DNA of 64,000 nucleotides, from the NCBI GenBank assembly GCA_004369045.1, contig ML213513.1, forward strand, positions 300,862 through 364,861. The letters run 5' to 3'. A program made the position numbers and the translations under genes. The DNA comes from Heliocybe sulcata. Taxonomy: Eukaryota > Basidiomycota > Agaricomycetes > Gloeophyllales > Gloeophyllaceae. Below the pieces are notes generated by a model. It did no database searches. It was not told the origin of the DNA and saw only the letters and a program-made list of their open reading frames with translations. Positions 37,303 through 50,016 of the stretch are shown here, in pieces (the stretch's first letter is position 1; each line of letters opens with the position of its first letter).

Positions 37303-38635
37303 GATAGAGAGACAAACTTGTGTGCAGCACAGAGGTGGTCTTACAGCTTTCCAGGACAAGGGCCAGCCTTATAACTGAATGTGCCCCTTCGAAGATGGCG
37401 AAGCCCGCCATTCCAGTGGCAGAAATCTGATTGTGCGATGTAAGTCCTGGTCCCAATATCGCTCTGTTCTCAAGACTCCTGCTTGTACAATCAGCCCCTG
37501 AGCATGGGCATGATCGGCTTCATTGTGATGTGAGGGTGATCATCATGAATGGACGTAGCACACGCACTGCAATGAGCGCCTCTCCAGCAACCATAACAGA
37601 CGGCATGCGTACCTGTTCCCACATGTACAGGCTCTGGTCGTTCTGATGACATCCCTGTCAAGCAGGCATTGGGCAGGGGTCATTGAAGGATTCTATGCAT
37701 ACTGAACTGATGAACCCTGGTTCGCGCTATACGAATCCGTCGCCGAGCTTGTAGTACTCGGGGTCCGTGCGAGAAATCCAAATCATGCATTGGAGAAACA
37801 GAAGCTCTTGGATAGGTGTCCAAATTCAGTGTCAAACAGATAGCGCAGCAACGCCTCGACCTAGTGACAAGGCGGCGGTAGGCTCACCTGAATCTGTCTC
37901 CGAGCGTATGGAGTATCAGTTGTTTAGAACCTTCATGCTGTCAAATTGGCGGTGCGCAGGCTGATGCTTGAAGTGGTGGGCACCAGGAAAACCTTGCCTG
38001 GAATCGACAAACAGCAGGCGCTCCTTCCTAAACCCCGAACGTCTGGCAAGAGGGGTGATAGATAATCAAGGGTCGCGAGTCAAACGCGCATCATCAACCA
38101 GCCATTTTCCAATAATTGAACTTGCTCTATAAGGGCCGTTAACCGCCTATGAGCCGAAATAGTGATCACAGGAAGTCGAAAGAAACTGTGGTGTAAGCGG
38201 CGAAGTTATATCGAGCCGTGAGAAAAAAAACCAGTTGGTCCGGGACTGGCATTACGCTTTCATCACAATAATGTGTGCGTACTACTTGGTCATGAACAGT
38301 GGGTTCATTCATCCTACCCATTGGATATGCTTATCGATGCAGACCTGTATCAAACTTTAGTGCCCGGACAGCGAGAACCCCGTGCCCCTGAGCCTATTTT
38401 AGAGAAACAGCGCTGATGCAATGCTCACTGTAACTGTTGGCAATGACCATCAGTTGTGGGCGGAGCATGGGTCTTCATCATTGGACGAGCGGACGCTTGG
38501 AATACATCGAGCCTCGTAAAAGATCACTCGTCAAAGTGGGACGACCGGCGGGATGCTTGTTTGGATTTCTTGAGAAACTCGCCGTAACGCCGTATCAGTG
38601 CTGATCGCTGACCCTTCCAAGACCATCGACTATAC
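37303..38635. promoter_or_regulatory. Divergent intergenic region between acyltransferase and synthase
   Basis: 1.3 kb between two genes transcribed outwards (acyltransferase minus, A-ACP-KS-AT plus). No coding frame is supported. The region must hold both promoters and could coordinate the two halves of the cluster. No clear TATA box was identified and no binding motif is claimed. Confidence 0.5.
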
Positions 38636-41600
38636 ATGTTCGACCCGGCAAGAGACACGGTCTTGAACGTGCTCCTAGAGCATGTCCGCTTGAATCCTTC
38701 ATTCCCCTTCCTGTCTATCGCGCCCGATCGGTCCCTGTCATATGCGGAGAGCTATACGCTAGTTAACACTCTCTGTAGAAAGCTTCAAGAACACTTGTCC
38801 GGACTCGGAGCGGAGCATCCGCCTAGGGTTGCAATTGTATCTGCCAACAATCTACTCTACCCTCTGGTCCTCTGGGCTACGTGGCTTTGTGGAGCTGTAG
38901 CCGTCCCCCTCAGCAGAAATGCTAATCCAGAGCTGTGGTGGTCCATGCTGGAAGTGGCGAAAGTGGACATTGTCCTTGTCTCAAACTCTGCCAGAGCCGC
39001 ATTACTTCGCGGTGGGACCCCAAGATCTGGTGTACCCGTCATCCCCCTTTCCTCGTTTCAGCCAGAACTTCAACACCAGACTGAAGACGATACTTCTCTG
39101 CGCGAACAATACGAAGCTTTCTCCTCATGGAAGACCCACTCAGCCACTCCTACTTTGACCATCTGTGATACACCAACGGCTCGAAGCTCAGATCCTGCTA
39201 TAGTGTTATTCACTAGTTCGGCTGTCGACGCCTCGACACTGAAGTGTATCCTGTACAGTCACTCTACGCTGGTACACTCTGCAAACAGGACTCTTACAAG
39301 CTTTGGTGGTCCGGATTATGCCAAGGAACCCAAACGACATCTGGGCTGGCTGCCTTTGAGCCATGCATTTGAGTTCACAATCGGACTGCTGTGAGTTATA
39401 TCTCTTGTCAGACTCTTGCCACACTGAGTTACTGCCGAGCAGCGGTGTCGTCATATGGACCGGAGGTACATACGTCTTACACGATCCGACAATATCGTGC
39501 CCGGATAGTCCCTCCACCACGCTATTGTCTGAGCGGCTCTTTATGTCTCTCAGATACCATCAGCCCATCCATTCCTTCTTCATCATACCGGCTACCTTGG
39601 AAGAAGTCTACGATTCGCTCTCGCTAGAGGAGTTAGGCCTGCTGCGTTCCCTGGACTCCTTGTGCGTAGCTGGGGCAGCGCCTTCTACAGATCTCCTAGA
39701 TTGGCTTCAGAGGAAATCTATCAAAGCAATAAACCTGGTGGGCGCCACTGAAGTAGCCGGAGGGATATGTACACAAGGGCCGTTCACATGGGATAGTGGC
39801 ATGAAAATGATGGACGGCCTAATGGGAATCATAGAAAAGTCATCCAGCGAAGACGATCACGGGGAACTGATCGTGGCGGGACAGGTTTGTCCTGCCTGTG
39901 CTGACCGCGTTGCCGGTTTCGCTCATTTTACTGTGATGTAGTATCTGCCGTCAAGATATGAGTTCGGTCAAAGTGATGCGTATTGGATAGACTCTGCGTC
40001 TGGCATACCAGTTTACCGGACGGGAGACCTGTACCGATGCGGACCTAACTTCAGAGGATACTGCGTCGTCCGTGGCGATACGCCTCCAGCTGTCAATATG
40101 GAATATATTGCTGCGTCAGGTGAGCCAGGAGTTATACGCATGCAGTCCTTGTCTTAGCATCGTGAAGATATCTATTATATTGGCAGGATCGACGACATGA
40201 TCATCCTCAACAATGGCTACAAAGTCGATGGCTCGAGTCTAGAGAGGCAGTTGGATTCGTTTCCCGGGATACGGAAGTCTGCCCTTCTTGCCAGCCCTCA
40301 AGGCGACTCGGTGGTGGCCGTTATCGAGCCAAGGCCTGAATACAGAAGTCGCAAGGAAGACATCGTCAAAGCCGTTCTCTCCATAAACCGAATACTTCCC
40401 ATCGAGAAAAGGATACATCCCAAGAACATTATCAGTATATCGTCCATGCCAATGACGTCGAAACTCACGATCCATAGGAAACAAATTAGGCACATGCTGA
40501 AGAGCAGGTCCAGCTCGGAGCAGCAAGAGGCTGAACTTGTACCGAGAACATTGGAGAGAACGCCAGCAGATGTCTCACACATAGACCGGAACTTGCGGTC
40601 CCAGGTGGAACTAGTATTAGCGGACGTTTTGCAAGTCGCGCTTGAAGATATCCAGAATCCGACCTTCATACTTTCCGATATCCCGATCAGTTCTTTGCTA
40701 TCTGTTCGTCTTGCCAAGGCCATCAAAGATCATTTTCATTGTGACTTCCCCCAGTCTAAATTCTACGGTATAAGGAGCACAGCGGACCTGTGCCACTTGA
40801 TTACCGGATGGTCTAACATGTCTGCAATACCTGCCACCGCTCAGTCCACCCCGGCAAGTTCCATCGATACTGCGAGGAAGTCTCGTACGGTTATCTCCGG
40901 AATGGCATGCCGTTTTTCTGGAGGTATCAATTCGCCGGATGCCTTATGGACTGTACTGTTGTCTCCCGACCAATATGCTGCTGCTCTCGGACGTAGTGCT
41001 CCTGCGTCCCGTTGGGACTCCGGAATTCAGGACGCATCACTTCCTATGGGTTGGTTGGACGATCCTTCCCTCGATGATGTGCAATCATTTTCGTCCTTCT
41101 TCAAGATACCACCTTCCGTGGTGGAGGCCATGACCCCCAACTCGCGACTGGTCATGCAACTGGGGTATAGTGCGCTTGAAGATGCAGGTATTGCCCCTCG
41201 AACCCTGTCAGGACGACGATGGGCTGTATTTACTAGCTTAAACGAGTCGGGCTGGAGGCAGAAGTTACTCTCACTGCACGATGTGGAAGGTACGGCAATT
41301 ATTTTATTCATATCAACGCTTCCGCGTGCTCACTTGCACGCAATACAGAATACGGTAAACTGTGGTCAGTGGCAGCTGATGACGCTGCGGGAGCTCGCCT
41401 CGCCTACTTCCTGAACCTGACGGGACCATGCATGGAAATCAAGACTGCATGCTCGAGCAGCGCGGTTGCTGTGCACCAAGGTAGGTTATATGGATGAGCT
41501 GCGCTTAGACTATCGCTAAGTTTGGTACACATCAGCATGCAGAGCTATCCAAGCGGGCGACTGTGAAGCAGCACTCGTAATATCTTCCACTACCCACTTT

Positions 41601-43507
41601 CATCCAAGTGCGGCTATTTTCCGCCTGACGGCAGGGATTGGATCCCCTTCGGGAAAATGCACGCCTTTTTGCGATGAAGCGGACGGTTTCCTTCCTAGCG
41701 AGGGCGCGGCCGCCATCGTGATACAGAAGGAATATTCAACATCCACTATTCCATATATCCGAATACGCGGCTCGGCAGTATGTCACGATGGCAGATCGCA
41801 AGGATTTTCAGCTCCGAATCCAGTTGCCCAAGCAGCGGTGATTGGACAGGCTCTGCAGAATGCGCACTGCAGTCCAACTGACATCGATTACTTCGAGGGT
41901 AAGAGTCTTCTCGCCGTCCAAAGATACTTTATGCTGATATTCTATAGCTCATGGCACAGGGACTCCGGTTGGTGATGCTATTGAAATCGACGCCATAAAC
42001 CGTGTTTACGGGGGAAAGCGGGAAAGGCCGCTGTTCTTGGGATCCATAAAGGCTGTCATTGGGCACGTGGAAGAGTGTGCTGGCCTGGCTAGTACGTCCG
42101 CTGTTGCTGATGGGTGCTCAGAGGCTGATATGTACCGTGTCCGAAGGTATTCTGAAGGTGGCTTTGTGCCATACAAACAGGCTTATACCCGCGCAGCCCA
42201 GCACAGGTATCCTCAATGAATCGTTGGATCTACGTACATCGAATATAGTCCCGGTGCAGATCACGGAACATTTCGGGAATACTACGAGGCCGAAGCTGTC
42301 TGCCGTTTCCAGTTTTGGCTTGTCTGGAACGTTGGCCCATATTATCTTCGAAGATTTTGGACCGACAGTCGACCTCCCTGAAATTGCTGCACATGAAACT
42401 GGCCAACGCGCTCTGCTCTTCCTCGTCTCTGCTCATAGTCCTGATCACTTCATTGCCCGAGTCAAGTCCTACCTCGGGTTCCTGCGCTCAGGCCGAGCTC
42501 AGAAATCACGCTTCTATGAAATATGCCGGACAACGCAAGCTTGCCGTGACCACTTTCCCTATCGCCGCTGTTGCAGCGTCAAGAACTTGAACGAAATTGT
42601 GCGACATCTGTCATCCGTTTTGAGCTCCGTGCCCTCGTTGGCGGCACGTAATCCCTCCGTTACGATCTGTTTCAGTCTTCCCCATGGCAGCATGTTGCTG
42701 CCCGAAGCTGGTATTCCTGCGTATTCCCGTGTTCTTGCGGATGATGTAGATCCCGGTCTCCGTCCGGAACTTGGTTATCTGCTGCGTCAGTTTGCCCTTG
42801 CTAAGGCGTTGCAGGACCTTGGGTGTCCTATCAGAGCAGTCTGTGGCGAAGGTTCAGGAGAGTATATGGCGGCTGCTTTTTCGGGAATCTTGGATCTCCG
42901 AACAGCGTTACAATGCCTACGAAAGCTATCGCCAGGCTCTCCTCGAGTATGCATCTTGCATCAGTCTAGGGAATCCGCGGAAGATATTCTGCTAAACTAT
43001 AGACCAGATGAGCTCCAAATTCGAGGGATATGTGGTCCCAACAGAATTGCGCTCAGTGGGTCTGAAGGGGCACTTTCTGCACTGGAGGAGGAGGTAGGGC
43101 GAGAGGCTATCACTGAGGCGTCTTGGCTAGTCCAGTCCTATACGGAAGATCGCGACACTTTCGCGGTTTCTCGTGGGACTCTGCCCATGTACTCCTCGTA
43201 CCTGATGGAGGAAATCGGCCTGGAAGCAGACGCGCATTCGACGTACTGGTCCACTCTAGCGGCGAGAACATACGATATGGATCGCCTCACTCAAATATTG
43301 GGCAGTCGCGGTGACGTTGTCTTGGATCTCTGCAGTGCAAGTCTGATGAAAAGCTCCTCCGGCGATGCTCTGGTATTGGATTTTCAAGATGGTTTGGAGG
43401 GCGTTCTAGGGCACTTGTACGAGATAGGCTGTTCAATCGAGTGGCACGCGCTCGATCCCAGCCCCGTGCAGGCTGTTCGCCTGCCGACCTATCCTTGGAC
43501 AGTATAG
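38636..43507 (+). CDS. Hybrid synthase adenylation-ACP-KS-AT with degenerate AT
   Basis: Eight exons, ATG 38636 to TAG 43507, about 1,500 residues. Adenylation domain (1 to about 580): the phosphate-loop motif is degraded ([13 protein letters not shown] where TSGSTGxPK is expected), but [33 protein letters not shown] and the C-terminal Lys region TSKLTIHRK remain. Carrier domain (about 595-670): [13 protein letters not shown], attachment Ser present. KS (about 690-1110): Cys in [24 protein letters not shown], and SIKAVIGH, so intact. AT (about 1150-1450): the nucleophile motif reads GEGSGEY, with Gly where Ser belongs, and the later catalytic His is not found. The protein stops right after the post-AT linker (LPTYPWTV), with no second ACP and no release domain. 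All seven introns keep frame, so the losses are not simple decay. Likely loads or primes an acid and condenses it, passing it on in trans. Confidence 0.85.
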
Positions 43508-43803
43508 TGGCCGGATTGTATCACTTCGAGCTGGCTATGCTATCGCGGTCCTGAACAAACATGCTGCCCATCAGGACATCACTACCTGATACTCTACTTA
43601 GCATCGCGACGAGCACGACTAAGGTTATATGCCTACCCGTAGTACTTCCGGTTCATAGTGGTTCTCCATAAAATGTCGTGCAACGATCCTTCACATAATA
43701 CAAGCGTCCTATAGTAGGGATATGGTGGACTACAAACATACAGGTAGTACACTACGGCTCCATAAATGTCATCATCACTATTCCGAGAGGGGACGCTAGG
43801 AAG
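43508..43803. other. Convergent intergenic region
   Basis: 296 bases between converging genes, presumably two 3' UTRs. Nothing else seen. Confidence 0.45.
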
Positions 43804-45146
43804 CTACTCCATGTAGGAGTCACGATCGTCAAACGGAACGGCTTTCGATGATAATCCTGATTCCGCTCTCTGGGTGACCTCGCGATCAATTTTGATTGAC
43901 AGGCCAGCCCCTGGTTGGCTCGTGTTCACATAGTCGGACTCAACCTGCCCAGAAGCTGCAGTATGCGGCCTCCTCGACATCGCAATCATCACCCCCCCTT
44001 GCGAGTGGTCCAAGCTGTCTTCCGGCCCTCTCAGAAGACCTAGCTTGAGCTCACGAAAAACGCGACAGGCCATGGCGTTTTCGAGTGCCACGTTAGGGAC
44101 GGTGAACATCGCATGGAAAACGGCCGGGACAGAGGGTGTAAGGATCATAATAATCGTTAAGATGTTCAATCCGACGGTGGCACTGCATCAACGGAGCGTA
44201 AGCTTCAGATAACGTCCAGTCTGCGCAAGAAAAAACTCGCTTACAGATAATAGGCTTGCCCTCCTTGAAGCAGAGAGCGACTCAGTCCATTAAAGCCGGT
44301 CCCTCGAAAGAAGGATCGCGCACGGTCGGACCACTTAGTTTCCACCAGATGAGAGGTAAGGAGATGCCAGGAGATTGCGAGGAAGACCAGCGAGTCGTTG
44401 ACGCCATTGATGATTATTCCAACTGAACTGAAGCTTTTGACACCGGTGTTGATACAGCGATTTGTGGGGCCTATGTGTCCACCGGTAATAGCAAACGGGA
44501 CAGTGATAGAGCCAGCGAGTGTCGCAATCCAAAGGAAAGCGAAAATGGCGACCACGAAGGGTCTTCGACGGAAGACAGCGCGAATGCGGAAGAAGAAAAG
44601 AAGGGATGTGGCCGGGACAGAGACTGCAAAGCAGACTCCTAAGGCTACCTGCAAGGCTTGACAAGAGCCGACCGGAGCCACTATCAACGATATTTAAGCG
44701 CCGTCTCCGTGCAAAATAGAGGCTTCTCACCTTGAAAGACAGTACTGGTTATGATATAGGAGAGTGCTGCGATGCTGGCAGCGTTCCAATCAGCCACCAT
44801 TTTCCCGCAAAAATGAGCAATTGAACCTACCGAGAAAAGAAGTAGACAGCTGTGGGAGGGCGGATCTTGCTACGGGTCAAAAGAGCATACTCCTGAGGCA
44901 GAGCGAGCAAAATGTCCCAAATGTAACCCTGCCAAGATTGAAGTGATGTCAAAAGCGAGTTCTTCGACGGCTTAGGTAGCAACATACGCTAAGAGAGGCA
45001 ATATACAGATATCTGGACGCTTCAAACTGGGCTGCCAGAGACGGAGGCAAGAACGCCAGAGGCGTCTGGGGATTTGGCAAGGCCGAAGGATAAAGTATCA
45101 CAGTTAGAGTGGCCATGGCAGCACCGGTACTATTTGCAGTGGCCAT
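43804..45146 (-). CDS. Basidiomycete seven-helix membrane protein, function unknown
   Basis: Five exons, ATG 45146 to TAG 43804, about 370 residues. Four introns keep frame. The N-terminus MATANSTGAAMATLTV is followed by GYIWDILLALPQEYALLTRS and a series of hydrophobic helices (LSYIITSTVF, CFAVSVPATSLLFFFRI, FVVAIFAFLWIATLAGSI, VGIIINGVNDSLVFLAIS, LNILTIIMILTPSVP). The C-terminal 80 residues are hydrophilic with many Ser and charged residues. This layout matches a large family of orphan 7-TM proteins in mushrooms. The signalling or transport role is not known. It lies inside the cluster between the hybrid synthase and the antiporter. Confidence 0.75.
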
Positions 45147-46655
45147 AGTGAGGACTTGCGGGAGGGCGTCTGACTAAAATCTCCTGGAGAACAGATGCAC
45201 TTTATATACCCGGCATTGAGCGGTGAACGTTAACCATAGAGACGATGCCCAGAGCCCAGGTGGCCACTGAATTCGGGTCGCAGTCTCCTGTTCTCAACAT
45301 CAAAGCCGCAACAAGGGGAGTGAGTCTCAAAGTTGTAGCAGTGCCTTGGACTACACGCACGAAGTCTTTCACCTGTCAACGTCTTGACCGCGGATCACCG
45401 GCTGAGTTGCGAGATCGTATGTTTCCGGACCTGAAAGTAAGAAGTCAAGGAGGATGCAGAAGTGAAATTGGTGCCTAGCGATATCTAACTGTGAGAGGAG
45501 TTACACAACCTTGAGAGTTGCGACATCAAGTGGCGTACTTGCCCCGTGCATTGCGATATTTTCAGTTCAGCTTGAAGAGGGTGAGACGATCTTTTCGGGG
45601 AACTCGATGGCATCTGAGCGCCTACGGGTGATAGTCAAAGCAGATGATAGTCTAAGCTCCTCATCAGAACAATTGGCCTGATAATCGGAGTCCCGCACAA
45701 TCCGAGCGCTGACTCGCACCTTTTACTATATCTTGGATTAATCCGGGATGCAGTGGCGCCCACAGTAGAACGTAATCGAACACGCTGAAAGGATAGCGAT
45801 GCCCGCCATTTCGGTGCTACCACACGGCCACTACATCGAAGCCAGTGATTTCTAGAGCGCTCGATGCCCATATGCCAAACAACAGATGGAGAATGCATCA
45901 AGGAGGAAAGACTGATGGTTCCGACAATGTAAACTCATGACTGTAGTTGTGCGAATAAGGTACCTGCGGTGCAAATGCTCAGGAGGCATGGTCGGACATT
46001 AGAGTAGTGTCTGTCGGATCTTTGAGAGCCAAGGGCTGATGAGATGATGGACAGCCTGCTCCATGGGAAGGGCCTGGCGGCTATGAGTATGGACCCGCAA
46101 CTGTATGTCGTCGAATCTGATGTCTCTCGGCCACGCCACCGAACTCCCTAGTAAGAGACCATTTTGATAGATTAGACCATCAAGGGAGCCAAATCTTATG
46201 GAACCCGCAGCGTCGAGAGGAAAATGGACATCCAGAACGTAAAGCTTAAGTCAAACAATTTGTAAATGATTTCAGGACCGTGGGATACCTCCTTCTCGGC
46301 CTCAATGCTGGCCTCGTATGCCACACCAGTATTCTCCACAAGCGGCGACTCTGAGTCAACTGTCATTCCTTCTTTCATGCGGCCACGTACTCTGCGCTCA
46401 ACATCACCTATGATCATCAGTCGGTGCCCTTCTTCGTCTGATCTGATTCTCTGCAGACGAGCGCAGCGCCTCAGACCTCAGGTTTCACGTCCGGACCAAG
46501 CCGCTCGCTGGCCTATACGGCCTCGGTTCCCCAGGACCTTGCGAACGTCAGCGCACCATGGGCTCCTACCGCCTCCAATTAAAATTAGAATCTAGCACCG
46601 GGTCTACATTATCTATACCTCTGGCGCTGGAAACCTTGTACTAACTGTGCCCAAG
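45147..46655. other. Gene-free stretch
   Basis: Divergent region between the 7-TM gene (minus) and the antiporter (plus). A minus frame at 46196-46417 (73 codons) is not recognisable. No gene is called. Confidence 0.4.
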
Positions 46656-49453
46656 ATGATACAATTCCCTGAGGCAGTAATGTACCGTCGTGCCCCTAGC
46701 AGCCAGGTAAAAGCCTATTCAGCAAATTGCCCGTCTACTCACGACTATTAGGCAGGTGTACTGTCAGGAGCGTATCCTACCCGCTACGATGTCAACGATC
46801 CCTTCAAGTTGTGGGTCATCCAAGTCGGTGAGCACTCTATATGTTTCTCATTATCGCCGTTTGAGATTCGTGCCTGAACGTCGTCATAGTCCTCATAGTG
46901 ATTATCTCCCGTCTGTGCTATATGCTCTTTTGGCGCATTCGCCAGCCTCGGGTCGTCGCGGAAATTATTGGGGGTATAATCCTGGGACCCACGGCCATGG
47001 GCCGTATCCCTCACTTTACTGCGACGATTTTTCCCCAAGACTCCATCCCATTACTCAATCTCTGTGCGACTCTGGGCCTTGTACTTTTCCTGTTTCTCGC
47101 AGGTCTAGAGATCGAAGTACGGCTCATAAGAAAACACGCTAGAACATCCGCTCTAGTCTCCATTGCCGGCTTGGTCTCTCCATTCGCATTCGGGTCGTTA
47201 CTGGCTGTACCGTTATACCGCGAGTTTAGTAACGACTCAATGCAGTTCGGGTATTTTCTGCTCTTTACTTGCATTTCCGTCGGGATCACAGCGTTCCCAA
47301 TATTATGCAGAATGCTAGCCGAATTGGGATTGTTCGACACGACTCTGGGTGTTGTGGTTTTATCCGCTGGCGTCGGGAACGATATTGTTGGCTGGGTCCT
47401 ACTAGCTCTGGCGGTTACGCTGGTGAACTCTACTAGCAGCCTCGCCGCACTGTGGATAGTCTTGGCTTGTGTCGGCTACACCCTCTTTCTCCTCTACCCC
47501 ATACGATGGCTCTTCCGATGGATTGCCCTTAAGACCGGAGAGCTGGAGACTGGCGATCCATCGAGCATCATGGTCACTTGCGCCATCATTATGTTGCTCG
47601 TGTCGGCTTTCTTCACAGATATCATAGGCTTGCATGCAATATTTGGTGAGAACGGCACGATTCGACCTGTTCTTATCTAACTATCTGGAAAGGGGGTTTT
47701 CTCTCCGGCTTGGTGATTCCTCGCGACAAGAACTTGTCCATAGCTCTGATGCGGCGCCTGGAGGGCATCGTATGGAATGTGTTTTTACCCATAGTAAGAG
47801 TACTCAATTATGACCCGCCGTTGATAACTGAAGACATTCTCTCCGGCCTAGTACTTCGCATTGTCTGGGCTGAAGACGGATCTGGGACTGTTGAATACTG
47901 GCAAAGCATGGGGATTCACAGTTTTGGTCTGCACCATGGCATACATGGGCAAGTTCATCGGCTGTGCCTCGGTATCAAAATTACTCGGCTTCACGTGGAG
48001 AGAGTCGAGCGCTATCGGGACGCTCATGAGCTGTAAAGGGTGCGTGACTCGTCGCCAAATGCATTCTGACGACTGATGGACTCTCCATTATAGACTCCTC
48101 GAACTTATCGTGATAAACATTGCTCTGCAGGCCAACGTTTTCACAAGTCTAGTATTTGCCATGTTTGTTCTGCACGCCGTCGTCCTCACCGTCATTGTTA
48201 CTCCCTTGACTGGTTGGATTTACCCGGACCGCTATCGCACCATGTTGGGCGCGACATCGGATACGGCTACGGAGCGCACGGCCTCTGACCTGGAATGCGA
48301 TCCTCTCTCACCCGAGTTCGTCCTACCGAGTATTTTCGCCACATGCGACCTAAGAGACCTCCCTGTACTGGGGTTCTTGGCTCATGCATTGGGGAAGTCT
48401 CCTCTTTTTGTGCAAGGAGGCAGTCGTGATCACGGTTTACCGGTCCCCGGTATTCATGCGCTCTACCTCAAACCCGCAGATATTCATTCAGGCTCTCCAA
48501 GTGCAGAGATAAATAAGGACGAATCGTGTGGAACTATCTTTGACTTGTCCGCCCGCGCTATTGCACAAGCGTCACAATCCTTTATCGCCCCGTCTCACCC
48601 CATAGCCCCCTCGCCAGACCTCGCAATGGTGTTATCCAGACACATCCAACATCCTACTACGCGCACTGTCGTCCTCCCTATTACGGTCACATCCACGGGT
48701 AATGCCCTCGACAAGCCATGCTGGCGTTCGAGTTGGCAGAAGGAGCTCTGCATATCCGCGCTCAATCAGACATTGTGGAATACTGTCTTCTTCCTCTACG
48801 GTCCCACCTGCTTTCCCGAGAACAGAACCAGTGCGGATGAACGGAGCCGGGGGTACCACCTAGTGCACATATCCTGGGGCGGCTCTCATGCCCGACTGGC
48901 GTCGGTCATGATGCAGCAACTGTGCTGCGATGATGTTACCACGAGCACAGTACGATCTTGCGAGCTGGCGTATGACTCAGCCCGTACTCCCGTGGATAGT
49001 GCATCTCTCCACGAGAAGGACGCAACACACGCCAATGTACGTGCTATTTCGATATTCTACTGGCTGTGGAGCCTGGCTGATTTTTCCCGACAGACATCCA
49101 TCGATACAAAAGCCAGTAGTGTCCAGGCCCAGACATCGAGCCAAGACGATTCCTTCCTGAAGTCAGTGGCGGAAAAGGCTCGTCTCTCTTCGCTGCACTT
49201 CCTGGATGGCGATCGCCTTCAAGACGTTCTTGGGAAGGAGCAGACGAAGGCCGACTTGCTGCAGAAACGCCTAGTATTTGTCTGTGAATACGATGAACGA
49301 CCGACAAGATTTTACGGGTTCGGAAGTTCACAGCCTTTCCAAGTACCAAGCGCATTCGACAGTAGCATCTGCAGCCCTTTGCCGATGTTCTTGTTGGATG
49401 CATTTCCCGAGGTGCCCATCCTTGTTGTACGCGATGCGACTCAATCTTCATGA
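46656..49453 (+). CDS. Kha1-like K+/H+ antiporter (CPA2 family)
   Basis: Six exons (46656-46706, 46752-46827, 46890-47645, 47693-47793, 47852-48039, 48094-49453) join to 2532 bases, 843 residues. The N-terminal exchanger domain shows SGAYPTRYDVNDPFKLWVIQ, RQPRVVAEIIGGIILGPTAM, LCATLGLVLFLFLAGLEIEV, VLSAGVGNDIVGWVLLALAV (the paired acidic ion-site region), FFTDIIGLHAIFG and FALSGLKTDLGLL. A hydrophilic C-terminal half of about 400 residues follows, usual for fungal Kha1. It should exchange K+ (or Na+) for H+ in an internal or plasma membrane. Unlike typical housekeeping loci it sits among cluster genes, so it may give ionic self-protection if the product is an ionophore or uncoupler; that is speculation. 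Model is frame-perfect. Confidence 0.88.
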
Positions 49454-50016
49454 ACTAGATATTAGGCTCTGGCACTCTACTAGCAGGAGTTCGTATAATG
49501 AGTCCTAAGTAATGCTCCATACATAGATAGTAGAACTAGAACTGAGGATGTAAGACTGAATACAATCACAAGTTACTGCTGAATCGCGGTAGCCCGTTCC
49601 ACAGCGACGAGCCTCTGCGATTTTCGGACTCGGATACTCGGTCTTGGATATCCGGAGCAATGAGCGGCGGAGGCACCCTACCTCGAATGGCTAATACACC
49701 GACGTCCCAAGTTCATTAAATTGCTCCTAAAAGGCCCTTTAAAGTGCAAGTGTGAGTCCTGTCCGGATGCACTGCCGCCGACTCGGACGATGCCATGGAG
49801 GAGCGCTGAGCCATGATATTTTCTTTCTTGAGACCTGTGTAGTGAGTAGCGATGCATACAACGGCCTGTGCCGATAGAATTCTGTCGTACAGAGCATACT
49901 TGATCATGGCTATCCTACTATGTTTATAGTGCATGTCCTCGCTCAATGTCATCAGTATACCACAATGCAATTTACGCACGGGACGGTCATTACGGTAAAC
50001 CAAGCCACAATCCTAC
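49454..50016. other. Convergent intergenic region
   Basis: No gene supported between the antiporter and the drug transporter, which converge. A short minus frame (49716-50003) is unrecognised. Confidence 0.4.
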
